From Eunapius fragilis (Eukaryota > Porifera > Demospongiae > Spongillida > Spongillidae): a DNA stretch of 64,000 bases. The translations under genes and the position numbers were made by a program. The DNA lies in NCBI GenBank assembly GCA_963681505.1, contig OY811980.1, forward strand, positions 8,329,955 to 8,393,954. The letters are read 5' to 3'. Position 1 is the stretch's first letter, and every line of letters starts with the position of its first letter. Positions 39,141-49,731 of this stretch are shown here, piece after piece. Below the pieces are notes generated by a model that was not told where the DNA came from, did no database searches, and was given only the letters and a program-made list of their open reading frames with translations.

Positions 39141-42100
39141 ATGAGGCGAAGAGGAGAAGTGACTATTACAGACAAAAGGACGCGTGGCTCTGGTAGCGAC
39201 GATACGTCTAAGGCGAAGAAGCTTCCAGATGCATTTATCGTCGTCTGCATCGCTCTGGTAATATGCCTCCTAGGAACGAGCTACTATTTCTATCGCTGGT
39301 TGCCCGATCCTGTTGACCCAAGCAGTCCAAACCATTTCAGCGCTGCAAGAGCTAGAAAGCACCTGGAAGACATTGTGAACCTTGGGGTAAGAAATGTTGG
39401 GAGCCAAGCCAACGAGGTATATGCGAAGAATCTCCTAATCCAAAAAGTTAAAGATATCCAAACCCTTGCAAGCCAGGAGGTGGAAATCGAACTTTCGGTG
39501 CAAGCGAGCTCTGGTGGGTATTATTTAGATTTTTTAGGCGGGATGACCCACATATATCACAACGTCTCCAACGTGATAGTGAGAGTTTCCAAGCGCGGAT
39601 CTTCATCTGAACACGCATTTCTAATTAATGCTCATTATGACTCCTCGTTAGGCGCCGTTTCTGCCAGTGATGACGCAGTCAGCTGTGGCACTATGCTCGA
39701 AGTCCTTCAAACACTGACTGCTGACCCCGCCCCTTTCCTGCCCAAGTATGACATCATCTTTTTGTTTAATGGAGCTGAGGAGACAGTCCTCCAAGCATCT
39801 CATGGTTTTATCACGCAACATCCGTGGGCCAAGAAGATCAGGGCATTTGTTAACTTGGAAGCAGCTGGTGCTGGTGGAAGGGAGATTGTGTTTCAGAGTG
39901 GGCCTGAGAACCCTTGGCTTATTGGCTTGTATGCCAAAGTTGCACCTTACCCGCATGGTTCAGTGGTGGCTGAAGACCTGTTTCAGTCTGGTCTGATTCC
40001 CTCTGACACAGACTTCAGGATCTTCCGTGACTTTGGGCAGCTTCCAGGCATAGACACAGCTTATTACAGCAACGGCTATGTCTATCACACCGAGTAAGTG
40101 GACCTCTGCACACCTGTGCACACCATGTCTGATCATACCTTGGTAGTGTACCTGTGGTGGTGTTTTCCCTCACACTATCAGGTACGATGTTCCCTCGGCC
40201 ATACTTGATGCGTCCATCCAGAGAGCAGGGGACAACTTGGCAGCACTGGTGAAGGCAGTGGTCACCTCCCCTCTTCTCCCACACCCTGGTGACTACAAAC
40301 ATGGCAAGGTGGTGTTCTTCGATGTTCTAGGCCAGTACATGGTCGTGTATCCTGAGAGGATTGGAGTCATTATCAACGTGGTTGTCATGGTGTTCTCATT
40401 ATGTTATCTTTATACTGAGGTCAGGTGGAATGGATGTAAGGTCACATGCCGTCCTTACAAGCAGCTTTTTCAGCTTTTTTTTGTTTTGTGCACCCAGTGT
40501 CCTATCTGTTGATCGGAACAGGTCTTGTGGTCACCCTTCTCTCATGGCTGGCAGCTGTGTGTGTCAGCCTGGCTACAGCAATGGCATTGTCCCTTCTGGG
40601 CCACTCCATGAGCTGGTTCTCTCAACCACTCCTCCTCCTCCCTCTCTACATAGGACCAGCTATCTTTGCAATAGCCAGTGTCCATCACTTTTGGCAGCTT
40701 AAGGTTGGTGTGAGGGGAGGAGCTAAATGGGCGGGGTGTGAGGGGAGGGGCTAAGGGGTGAATTTTCTCTTCTTCAATAGAGGCCTCACATGTCACAGTT
40801 GATATTTGAGAAGGCATCTTTTGATGGAACACTTCTGTTGTGGACCATTGGTCTTGCCATACTCACAACCTTTAGAATACCTTCTGCATTCGTGTGTATG
40901 CTGTGGGTGGCATTCCCCCTGATCTCACGAGTGCTGCTGTGGAACGTGATGCTGCACAAACTGAGGCTCCTCCCACATCATGTGACCTTTGTAGTATCCA
41001 CTGTGGGGGGTGTGGCCGTGCCATCCATGCTCTTGGTACAGTTGGACGTTGCCATGGTAGAGATGTTCATTCCAATCACAGGACGATCAGGTACCATCCT
41101 CCCGCCAGAGATTCCTATTGGTCTGCTTTGCGTAGTGATGCTGTTCTTGACAATTCCTTATGTGGTAAGAGGGACCATTGGCTTTGGTAATGTACTGTTG
41201 ACCCCTCCTCCTTAGGTTACGTCTGTTGTTCACATGAGCAGCAAGGGGGTGAGAAAAGTGGGAGGAGTCCTCATGGTTGGAGGATATATTATAATTTTTG
41301 CTCTGGTTGCTATGGGAATGGTGTTCCCTTACAGTGGTCAGGCTAACCCACACCCCAAACGATTATTCTTACAGGTAGGTGTGTGTATTACGCATTGACC
41401 TGCACTTCTCCCTGTCCATTGACCTGCACTTCTCCCTGTCCATTGGCCTACACTCCCTGTCCATTGACCTACACTTCTCCCTGTCCATTGACCTGCACTT
41501 CTCCCTGTCCATTGGCCTACACTTCTCCCTGTCCATTGGCCTACACTCCCTGTCCATTGGCCTACACTCCCTGTCCATTGGCCTACACTCCCTGTCCATT
41601 GGCCTACACTCCCTGTCCATTGGCCTACACTCCCTGTCCATTGGCCTACACTCCCTGTCCATTGACCTACACTCCCTGTCCACTGGCCTACACTCCCTGT
41701 CCATTGACCTACACTTCTCCCTGTCCATTGGCCTACACTTCTCCCTGTCCATTGGCCTACACTTCTCCCTGTCCATTGACCTACACTTCTCCCTGTCCAT
41801 TGGCCTACACTCCCTGTCCATTGGCCTACACTCCCTGTCCATTGACCTACACTTCTCCCTGTCCATTGACCTACACTCCCTGTCCATTGGCCTACACTCC
41901 CTGTCCATTGGCCTACACTCCCTGTCCATTGGCCTACACTCCCTGTCCATTGGCCTACACTCCCTGTCCATTGGCCTACACTCCCTGTCCATTGGCCTAC
42001 ACTCCCTGTCCATTGACCTACACTTCTCCCTGTCCATTGACCTACACTCCCTGTCCATTGGCCTACACTCCCTGTCCATTGGCCTACACTCCCTGTCCAT

Positions 42101-43220
42101 TGGCCTACACTCCCTGTCCATTGGCCTACACTCCCTGTCCATTGGCCTACACTCCCTGTCCATTGGCCTACACTCCCTGTCCATTGGCCTACACTCCCTG
42201 TCCATTGACCTACACTCCCTGTCCATTGGCCTACACTCCCTGTCCATTGGCCTACACTCCCTGTCCATTGACCTACACTCCCTGTCCATTGGCCTACACT
42301 CCCTGTCCATTGACCTACACTCCCTGTCCATTGGTGTAGCACATGGACCACACGTTCCACTATATGGATGCATCAGTCAGCCATAATGGCTCTGATGTTT
42401 TTGTTCTTCCGTTTGACTACCTTGAGCTGAGCCCCGTAGCTGCCTCTGTACCCCAGTACAGGCAGGCCAGGGAGCTGGTCTGCAAGGGTGCTTACTGTGG
42501 CCTACCCTTCTACCTACCTGTGCTCCACTTCTTTAAGTACGTGGAGGGGGGTGTGGTACGAGGGCATGTGTAGTAATTGTAGGTGTGGCTTCCTGTCCCT
42601 GCAGGCGGTACTGGCACATACCTGCCCCATCACCTCTGCCCGTTGGGGTGCCTCCCCCACTGCTAATGCTGTCCTCTGTGGTATCACTACCTGATCAATC
42701 AAGGAACTTCTCCTTTGATGTTGAGTGTGAGTGTCTGTCGTACTACGTTCATGTATATATTTCATCACGATGTTTTTGGTTCCAGTCCCAGTTAGGGTTA
42801 CCATGTGTATAGCACCTCGCCATGGCAACCATTTGATCAGTTGGTCATTTGAAAAGTTTATCCCGCCAATGTCACCGGCCAGAGGGACTGGGGACTGTTA
42901 CTTCGTGTTCTATGCCCGGGGGTTTGGTGATGGAAAGTTCTCTTTCTGGTTGCAGCTAAAGGTACCATAGTGAGGGGGAGGGGATTGATTACCGTAGTGA
43001 GGAGGGGGAGGGGATGGTGGAGATGGTTATTAAGGTTTTGTTTCCTTAGGGTCCAGATGTGGGTAGGGCTGGTGAGGAGACCTTGGAGATCGCTGTCTTT
43101 TCCCATAACCTCGAGCCCCCATTGTCCCAGACACCAGTCCTCAGAGAGCTACTTCATGTTCTCCCTGACTGGGTCACTGCCATATCCTGGACCACTCATC
43201 ATTCCAGCTGGTTATTTTGA
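39141..43220 (+). CDS. ERMP1: Endoplasmic reticulum metallopeptidase 1 (M28 family)
   Basis: Exon 1 (39141-40093) starts at the first in-frame ATG, gives a basic cytoplasmic tail and a TM helix (FIVVCIALVICLLGTSYYFY), then the luminal M28 aminopeptidase domain. Zinc and catalytic positions are visible in NAHYDSS, ASDDAVSCG, NGAEETVLQ and VYHTEYD. Later exons (about 40182-40437, 40507-40702, 40783-41165, 41217-41374) encode a multi-TM region (LLSWLAAVCVSLATAMALSL; GTLLLWTIGLAILTTF). After a long repeat-filled intron come 42338-42537, about 42605-42727, about 42786-42960 and 43051-43220 (VLPDWVTAISWTTHHSSWLF). The C-terminal soluble domain aligns with human ERMP1 (HTFHYMDASV; CGLPFYLPV; GTGDCYFVFYARG). 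It is a membrane metallopeptidase of the ER. Length and order match the family. Confidence 0.9.
41395..42335. repeat. 21/24-bp tandem array filling an ERMP1 intron
   Basis: About 42 units of ctccctgtccattggcctaca (21 bp) or its 24-bp form with an extra cttctc start. Variants alternate between tgacc and tggcc. It begins about 20 bases after the donor and runs to the acceptor (ccattggtgtag). Unit lengths are multiples of 3, so several strands and frames stay open for over 300 codons, but the exons on either side are joined by a clean splice. Confidence 0.95.
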
Positions 43221-43476
43221 TGTGTATTATGTGAGAACTGACAATAGTGCTTCAGCACATATTACAATTTGAATTAAAGCTTTGGCATTAGAACCTTTAT
43301 GGCGACCATGTTTGACAAATTTCTAGCGGTTTTATAATTACGGCTTGCAGACACAAAAATATGTAATATCCCGTCCATAACGCCCCAGGCTAGCGGCACG
43401 CCCTATTATCACAGCATTTAAAGGTTTCGCGCTACTGTGATACTATTAGACAGGTGGCGCGTACACACACGTACAC

Positions 43477-45120
43477 ATGGCAGTATTTGTTTCCACTGCG
43501 GGCCAGTGGTGCGTCCTATTTTTTATAGCGACCTTGAGGAGCGGCCGGGCTTCGTGCGAAATGGTTGGTAAGCGTATGACAAGTACATGTGGAGAACCAT
43601 GACAGTACGTCCCTCCTAGATTCCTCTTACACCATCCCCGGGTCGTGTACAGCAGCCGGCATTAGCACGTGCTGCAGCGGGGACTCTTGCGGCGGGATAG
43701 GAGGCTGCCAGTGTGACAGCTCGTGCTTCAAATACGGAGACTGTTGTTCGGACATCTTTGCCACCTGCCCGCAGTACCTAGGTATTGTGGTGTGTTCAAA
43801 CCGTACGAGTCCCGCGTTCCATATTGATTCCCTCCCCGCCAGCACCTATGAATGTGACCATCCACAATGTTACCGAAGCAGCTGTTTCCATACGTTGGAC
43901 TATGCAATACGTCACGCCAGACGAGCTATTCCAAGTTACGTACCGTTCGTCAACTTTGAGCTCGAATCATACTCTTACCCTTGGAGTAATTCCATTGGTC
44001 GAGGATTGCATATACTCTATCGTTGTGACCGGACTCCAGCCGTCCACGGTGTATACTGTAGAGGTTGCTGCATCCCATTCGGCGGGACGATCTACTTCTG
44101 AACGGGTCAATTTTACAACATACGGTAAGGATATGGATATTGTGTGCGTTGGTTGCTTGGCGTCTATCGGGTCCAATAATCTGCAGGCGTGGCTGCAGGA
44201 GACACAGCTACCATTCAGGTGCGAGCAGGTCCCTTTGTCTCGTGCGAGGATTGGGATGTAAGTGACTTCCATGCACCAACACTTGTAATTATCTTGTAGA
44301 GTACTTATGGAGGTGTGAACAACGTTTGTTTTTGTCCCCAGGACCATGTTACCATTGAAATTCAAGCGTTCTTTACAACTAATCTAGCCCGAGTTCTGGG
44401 AACTCTTTGCAAATGTGTGCATGCGTACACTCTCCTAGCTAATGAGACCACGAAATGCAGCCATACTAAGACTGGACAGGCATATGGTGTGTACAGGTCA
44501 ACTCTCTCCGGAACAGCAACGCAGAGTGTTAGGATCCTGCTTGAAGGGCTGCAGCAATGGCTGAACACACATCCATATGTTCGTTCTGGAATTACCAACA
44601 TAGCATTTGACCGGACCTGTCCTTTAGAGGTCTCCATTGGTGAGGACCCTCTGTGCAGTGGGGTGTACCCCACACCTGCTGCATATTCACCCAACGTAAC
44701 TGAACCAGTCATTAATAAGACCTCAGGGTACACGCTAATCCCTCCCTCTGTGAGGCAGGAGGCTTCGTGCATCACCTTATACATGCTCATTGCTGCCATG
44801 GTGGCAGAATTGTTAGTGCTGGTTGCCATAGTAATGTTGGCAACTGTCATTGCACTGTGTCTGGTTAGGAACAGGTGGGTATACAGATGGCTACATGACT
44901 TCATCTAATCACCATGGTTATTGTCTACAGATTTACTACCAAGCACAGCAGAAGCAGTAGGTAATGGTGACCACGTGTTCTTGTTAACCAGTGTTAGTCA
45001 CTTCCCTGACTCCCCTGCAGAGCCACTCCCTCGAGCTGTGTACTACCGGCCCAGCAGACTGCAGAGAACCATTACCACACACAACAGATATCTCCTCCAT
45101 CAGGACTATCAGAACCCTAA
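43477..45120 (+). CDS. Somatomedin-B / FN3 single-pass membrane protein
   Basis: Seven exons: 43477-43567, 43620-43781, 43843-44124, 44199-44257, 44342-44874, about 44932-44963 and about 45021-45120. Exon 1 is a signal peptide (WCVLFFIATLRSGRASC). Exon 2 is a somatomedin-B-like cystine knot (CQCDSSCFKYGDCCSDIF). Exon 3 is one FN3 domain (ISIRW-type strand, TGLQPSTVYTVEVAASHSAG). Exons 4-5 encode an ectodomain of about 160 residues (DHVTIEIQAFFTTNLARVLG; LLEGLQQWLNTHPYVRSGIT) with about six cysteines that I do not recognise. A TM helix follows (MVAELLVLVAIVMLATVIAL) and a short Ser/Thr-rich cytoplasmic tail. The first three boundaries are phase 1. It is probably a cell-surface protein; partner and role are unknown. 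It is convergent with the ankyrin gene (about 135 bases). Confidence 0.75.
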
Positions 45121-45179
45121 TAGAAAATCACTTCTGTATGTCATTGTATGTCACCTCATTTATATAGCACTTCTTGTGA

Positions 45180-45262
45180 CACATAAGGCCACACCTCATA
45201 GTCATGTGATACATAAGGCCACACCTCATAGTCATGTGATACATAAGGCCACACCTCATAGT
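45180..45262. repeat. 30-bp tandem repeat at a convergent 3' boundary
   Basis: Two full copies and one partial copy of a 30-bp unit (acataaggccacacctcata, then gtcatgtgat). The last copy overlaps the stop codon of the minus-strand ankyrin gene. Confidence 0.9.
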
Positions 45263-48200
45263 CTGTGGGCATTGTTGCTTTGACTTGAAGTGTTACCCCA
45301 GTTATAGTGATCAAAGGAATGATTTGTCGAGGTATGTCTTATTTCGGCAGGGGTGGTGGACTGGGAACTTGGCAGGAGATTCACAGGATCCTCCCACTTG
45401 GCATGAGCAAGTTCATTGATGTTGACCAGCCATGAGACATACATATCTTCAGAGTACGCTATGAGGTCCAACACACCAGATGTGGTCACCACCCAGAAGG
45501 AGTACTTGTGTACAGCCGTAGGAGTGTAGTCATGTCTTGACTTGACTGTGTCACTGGGCCCGCTGTGCACAGACTGTACCTGGGCTGTTGTAGGTGACCT
45601 CATGTTAGAATCTCTTGACCAACAGATCTCTTTGGTGGCAGCATTTAACCAGAAATAGTAGTGTAATAGAGGACCTTGAGTGGGTGTGGCCTCAGTGGTT
45701 ACTCAGTCACCATGGTTACTAAAACTAACCTTGTCCATGGTTTGAATACATGCCGAGGAAACCTTTGGAATGGTGTGATCTGTCCCCTGCTGTCTTGGAC
45801 AGTACAGTGGTGAGGTCAATAGTCCTTGGCTCAGGGGAAGGGCATGAAATGGCTGACCTGGACCAAATGAACTGTCACATGACCCCTCCTCCCTCCACAC
45901 ACATACATACACCTTGAGTCGTCCCCTCCACACACCCACCCACCCTGGCTCCTCCTCCCTACACACCCACCTTGCCTCCTCCCCTCCACACAGGCTCCTC
46001 CCTCTCCACACACACACACCTGGATGCTCTGGTAAAGTCAGCAACAGACGTCTCGTGACACGTGAAGAGGGCTACAACATAGTCCAACCTCTTCATATAG
46101 GCATAGTCCAAGGGGGTGTGGCCAGAGAGGTCCCTCAGTGCAGCATCTGCCCCCCTGTCCAGGAGCAATGCGCACACGTCCACCTTATTGTTGGCAGCAG
46201 CGTAGTGTAGGGGTGTGTGTCCCTGGGGGGAGGGGCACATGTATGTGGGGGCGTGGCCATCAATAATGGACCTCACCTCTTTGTCTGTGTCATGGAGGGC
46301 GTCGCCCCTCAGGGTGAGGATGAGGTTGCATGCCAAAATGGAGCCTTTAAAGGCAGCTCTGTGCATCACCGTGAGCCCTCCCTGGTCTTTGAAGTAGGTC
46401 ATGTCTGCCTTTAGCAACTGTTGCAAGCACTGAGTACTGTCCTTGTGAACGGCCCTGTAAGGGGGTGTGTCCATGTGATGGGGAGGAGGTATAAGGGTGT
46501 ATGTCCATGTGATGGGGAGGTGGTATAAGGGTGTGTGTCCATGTGATGGGGGGGAGGTATAAGGAGGTGTGTCCATGTGATGGGGGGAGGTATAAGGGGT
46601 GTGGCCATGTGATGGGGAGTAGTATAAGGAGGTGTGGCCATCTCTTACCAATGCATGGCTGTCAGACCATCTTTGTCTTTCTCCTCTAGATCTGCTCCAT
46701 GTTCTAAGAGGAACGTGACAACAGGTGTGTTGTCAAAGTGACAGGCCCACATCAGAGGCGTCATTCCACTATCATCTCCTTTGTTGATGTCATAGTTACA
46801 ACTCTTGGTATTCAAGCAGAGAAACGGAATGAGAGGGCTGTAAAGGGTTAAATGTATTAACTAACCTTTAATAGAGCAGAAATGCACTTGGGACTCCTAG
46901 GGTAAGTAGCCCAATGAAGAGGCAGTCGTCCTTCCAGGTCCTTTATGTCTGGGTTAGCTCCGTTCAGTAGCATCAGTTCAATAAGTGACAGAGCTCCAGC
47001 ATATGAAGCCGTGTGTAGTGCGGTGCTACCATCACATGACTGAGACAGGGAGGGTGGCAGCAAATGGAAACAGAAGATATGTAATAAGCCTTGGTTAGTC
47101 ATGTGACCATGACTGATTGGCTCAGGGGGTTCTGATAGGGGGAGGAGGGAGGGGCACACCTGATGGTCCAGATTGGCCCCCTCCTTAAGCAACAGGTCAG
47201 CACAAGAGAGATGGACGCCTGCTGAGCTGATGCTAGAAGTAAACATGACAACAATAAATGATTACTCAATATACTGACAGTGCAAACTTTTTGTAAATGC
47301 AAGTTTTTAAATGTACATTACTGCTATCCCATTGGCTGAGGATGTCACTCAAAACAACTGGGCTCTTTGGCATTGGAGCAACGTTTGTTGATCAAAGGCT
47401 GTCACTGGGCACCAGCTCTATTGATGGTTACTCCTGACAACAACATTTTAGTTCATTATTTAGTTGTGTACCAAATGTAACTGTAAAATGTGAAGTTCTT
47501 ATAAGAGGTTTGGTACCACTGCATACTTTATAGCAACCCTTCAAAATACTGGGCCTTAGTAAGAAGTCTTCTGGGCTTCATCAATTAACCCTTTTTAACA
47601 CTGGCCACTCAACGACATAGTAACAATGGTCTCACCAGTACATCAGGGGGGTTTTCCCTTCATGGTCCACAGCGTTGACATCATGTCCCTGTTCTATGGC
47701 TGCTTGCAGCTTGCGGAGATTGCCAGTCCTAAGCCAAAATCACAGTAACCATGGTAACATGAGACATGAGACCCACAAAGTGCACCAACCTGGCCAGCAG
47801 GTGGAGGGGCCCAGGCCCCACTGGCATCCGGGAAAGACCGGTGGGTGGAGTCAGGTTATCCTCCTGGTCAGAGAGAGATGAGCCGCCATCTTGTGTGCTA
47901 TCCTTCACATGAGTGAGGGGAAATGCGTTGTCATTCTCCATCGATAACCTGCCTGTTGGCTTGACAGATGGTTCACTTCTTGTCTTGGTCACTGAGTTAC
48001 TTGTGGCTACTTTCAATGGCTTCACAGAAACTGAGGCTTTATGTTAGCAATATGTGGGTGTGGCCAAGCATACCTTACCTTCCATATCAGTAGGCTGGAT
48101 AACCCCATAGAGAGGGCAGGCTGGGGAGGAGGCCATCACACTGGGGGCATGTGTGCTATATGCAGGTGGCGTTCGATTCCTTTTTGATGCCACCTTAGTG

Positions 48201-49622
48201 CCTGCAGAGGAAGGGGGAGGGGCCAGTCATGGGTGTCATGGTGATAATAGGTAGTATGACCTCACCAAAGGTTGGGGCTGTAATTGCTGCACTCTGTATG
48301 TCCTCTATGTGAAGGACTGGGGACTTGTGAAGGACTGGGGACTTGTCAGTACTGGCCAGCTGCAATGTAAGTATCTCGATGCCATGTGAGGGATGTGAGG
48401 GTGTGGAATGTGAGGGTGGGGTGTGTGCTTGGATGGTGGTTGTATCCTGCTCATTGGTGTGTCGTCTACTGCTGTTCATGAAGTCGGTCACCTCCATATC
48501 CTGATCTATAAAATCCTTTCTTGTGTGCAGCTGTGTCCTCCTCTGGCCATATCCCTCCTCCCTCCCATCTGCACTCTCACTGTACACACCTCCCTTCTGT
48601 CTTCCCTTATTGCCCAATCCAACACTATCACTACCAACCTTTTTACCTCTACCATCTCCACTTACACCACCACCACTGGCACCACCTCCACTTACACTAC
48701 CACCACCACTGGCACCTCCTCCACTTACACCACCACCACTAGCACTTACACTACCACCACTTACACCATCTCCATTTACACCACCTTCACCATGCTGCAA
48801 TGATCGAACTAATTGTTCAGTAGCTTGGGGTATATTGCGCAAAGGCTTCCCAGAGGCCCCGCCCTCCATAGTCTCCATGGTGATGGCCATTCTTCTACTG
48901 ACACCATCGCCCGTTGGACGCTTGCTCAAAGCAGCCACGCCCACACCATCGCTAATGGTTCCCAGCTTAGTCTGCCGCGCCTCTGCAGTGTCTGCGCGCT
49001 GGGTGCTGGGGGCGGGGCTCACGCACACAATTTTGGTTCCTTCTGAGATAATAGACCCACTCCCCGACTGTGCGGCCTCACTCCTGTCCACTACTGGCGT
49101 ACACGCACCGGGGGAAGCACCTTTCTCGCCACGTGCGACTGGTACATCTGCTCCTTGCGACTCCATTGAGGAAACGGAGGAGTCCATCATGTGTACGTCA
49201 CCTCCCGCTGGTTCTTCGTCTGTAGGCCATTGGGTATGGGGTGACGTGGGGGCGGTGCCATAATATTCGGTGATCTTTCTTTCTCTTGTTGGTGTGCTCC
49301 ATGCCAGTATCCGAGGCGGAGGCGAGGACGTCGCTTGCTTCTCGTCTGCCGCTTCAGGCGTAGGTGTTGTGTACTTTGCGATATCACCGCCTGCTCTGTT
49401 TGTAGAATGGAAGGCAGCAGGAGGCGGGTAGACGGCGGGCATCTTGCTGCTGAGAATTGTAGCCTTGGTTATCTCGCCTTTAGCATTTTGGAGAGGGTTA
49501 GGGAAAGTTGGTACGTCCAAATCCTTCGGAGCGCTAACTGCAGCGGAATGTTTAACCATCCATGCGCGATGGCTTTGAAGAATTGTCTTCGCCCTGTTTA
49601 GTACAGTGTCATTTTCGCCCAT
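45256..49622 (-). CDS. Inversin-like ankyrin-repeat protein with a C-terminal PH-like domain
   Basis: The start is ATG at 49622. The first exon (49622 to about 48267) is a long low-complexity region, Ser/Thr/Pro-rich, with a Gly-Ser-Val repeat near 48600-48780. Later exons give ankyrin repeats: LHLLARTGNLRKLQAAIEQG, GSTALHTASYAGALSLIELM, LPLHWATYPRSPKCISALLK, GMTPLMWACHFDNTPVVTFL, GLTVMHRAAFKGSILACNLI and HTPLHYAAANNKVDVCALLL, then HTPLDYAYMKRLDYVVALF. Several of these (PLHW, HRSPKC-like, TPLDYA) resemble inversin (nephrocystin-2). After a linker, a 39-nt intron (45691-45729) leads to the last exon, which reads LHYYFWLNAATKEICWSRDS, YSFWVVTTSGVLDLIAYSED and YVSWLVNINELA, the shape of a PH domain (final Trp helix). 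Vertebrate inversin has IQ motifs there instead. Function is unknown; scaffold or ciliary roles are guesses. Confidence 0.7.
46450..46640. repeat. Roughly 31-bp tandem array filling an ankyrin-gene intron
   Basis: About six units containing gtgtccatgtgatggggagg. It begins about 10 bases after the donor (GTAAGAGATGG on the transcribed strand) and runs into the acceptor (CCCCCTTACAG), so almost the entire intron is repeat. Confidence 0.9.
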
Positions 49623-49668
49623 CCTTTTAAAAAAAACGGAGCGCAGAACAAAAATATTACGTACGCAT

Positions 49669-49674
49669 TTTATT
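49669..49674 (-). terminator. Probable poly(A) signal of AVL9 (AATAAA)
   Basis: AATAAA on the minus strand, about 60 bases after the AVL9 stop and about 47 bases before the start codon of the ankyrin gene. The AVL9 3' end and the ankyrin-gene promoter must almost touch. Confidence 0.6.
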
Positions 49675-49731
49675 TAAATTATAAGCCCGCGCGCGGGATG
49701 TTCATAAGGTTTTAAATAACGATAGGACACA

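Noticed and set aside
41338..42386. Open frames of about 320-340 codons
   Set aside because: They arise from the 21/24-bp array inside an ERMP1 intron. ERMP1 reads through cleanly when the intron is spliced out.
48523..49263. 246-codon plus-strand frame rich in Pro/Thr
   Set aside because: It is antisense to the low-complexity Gly/Ser-coding first exon of the ankyrin gene.
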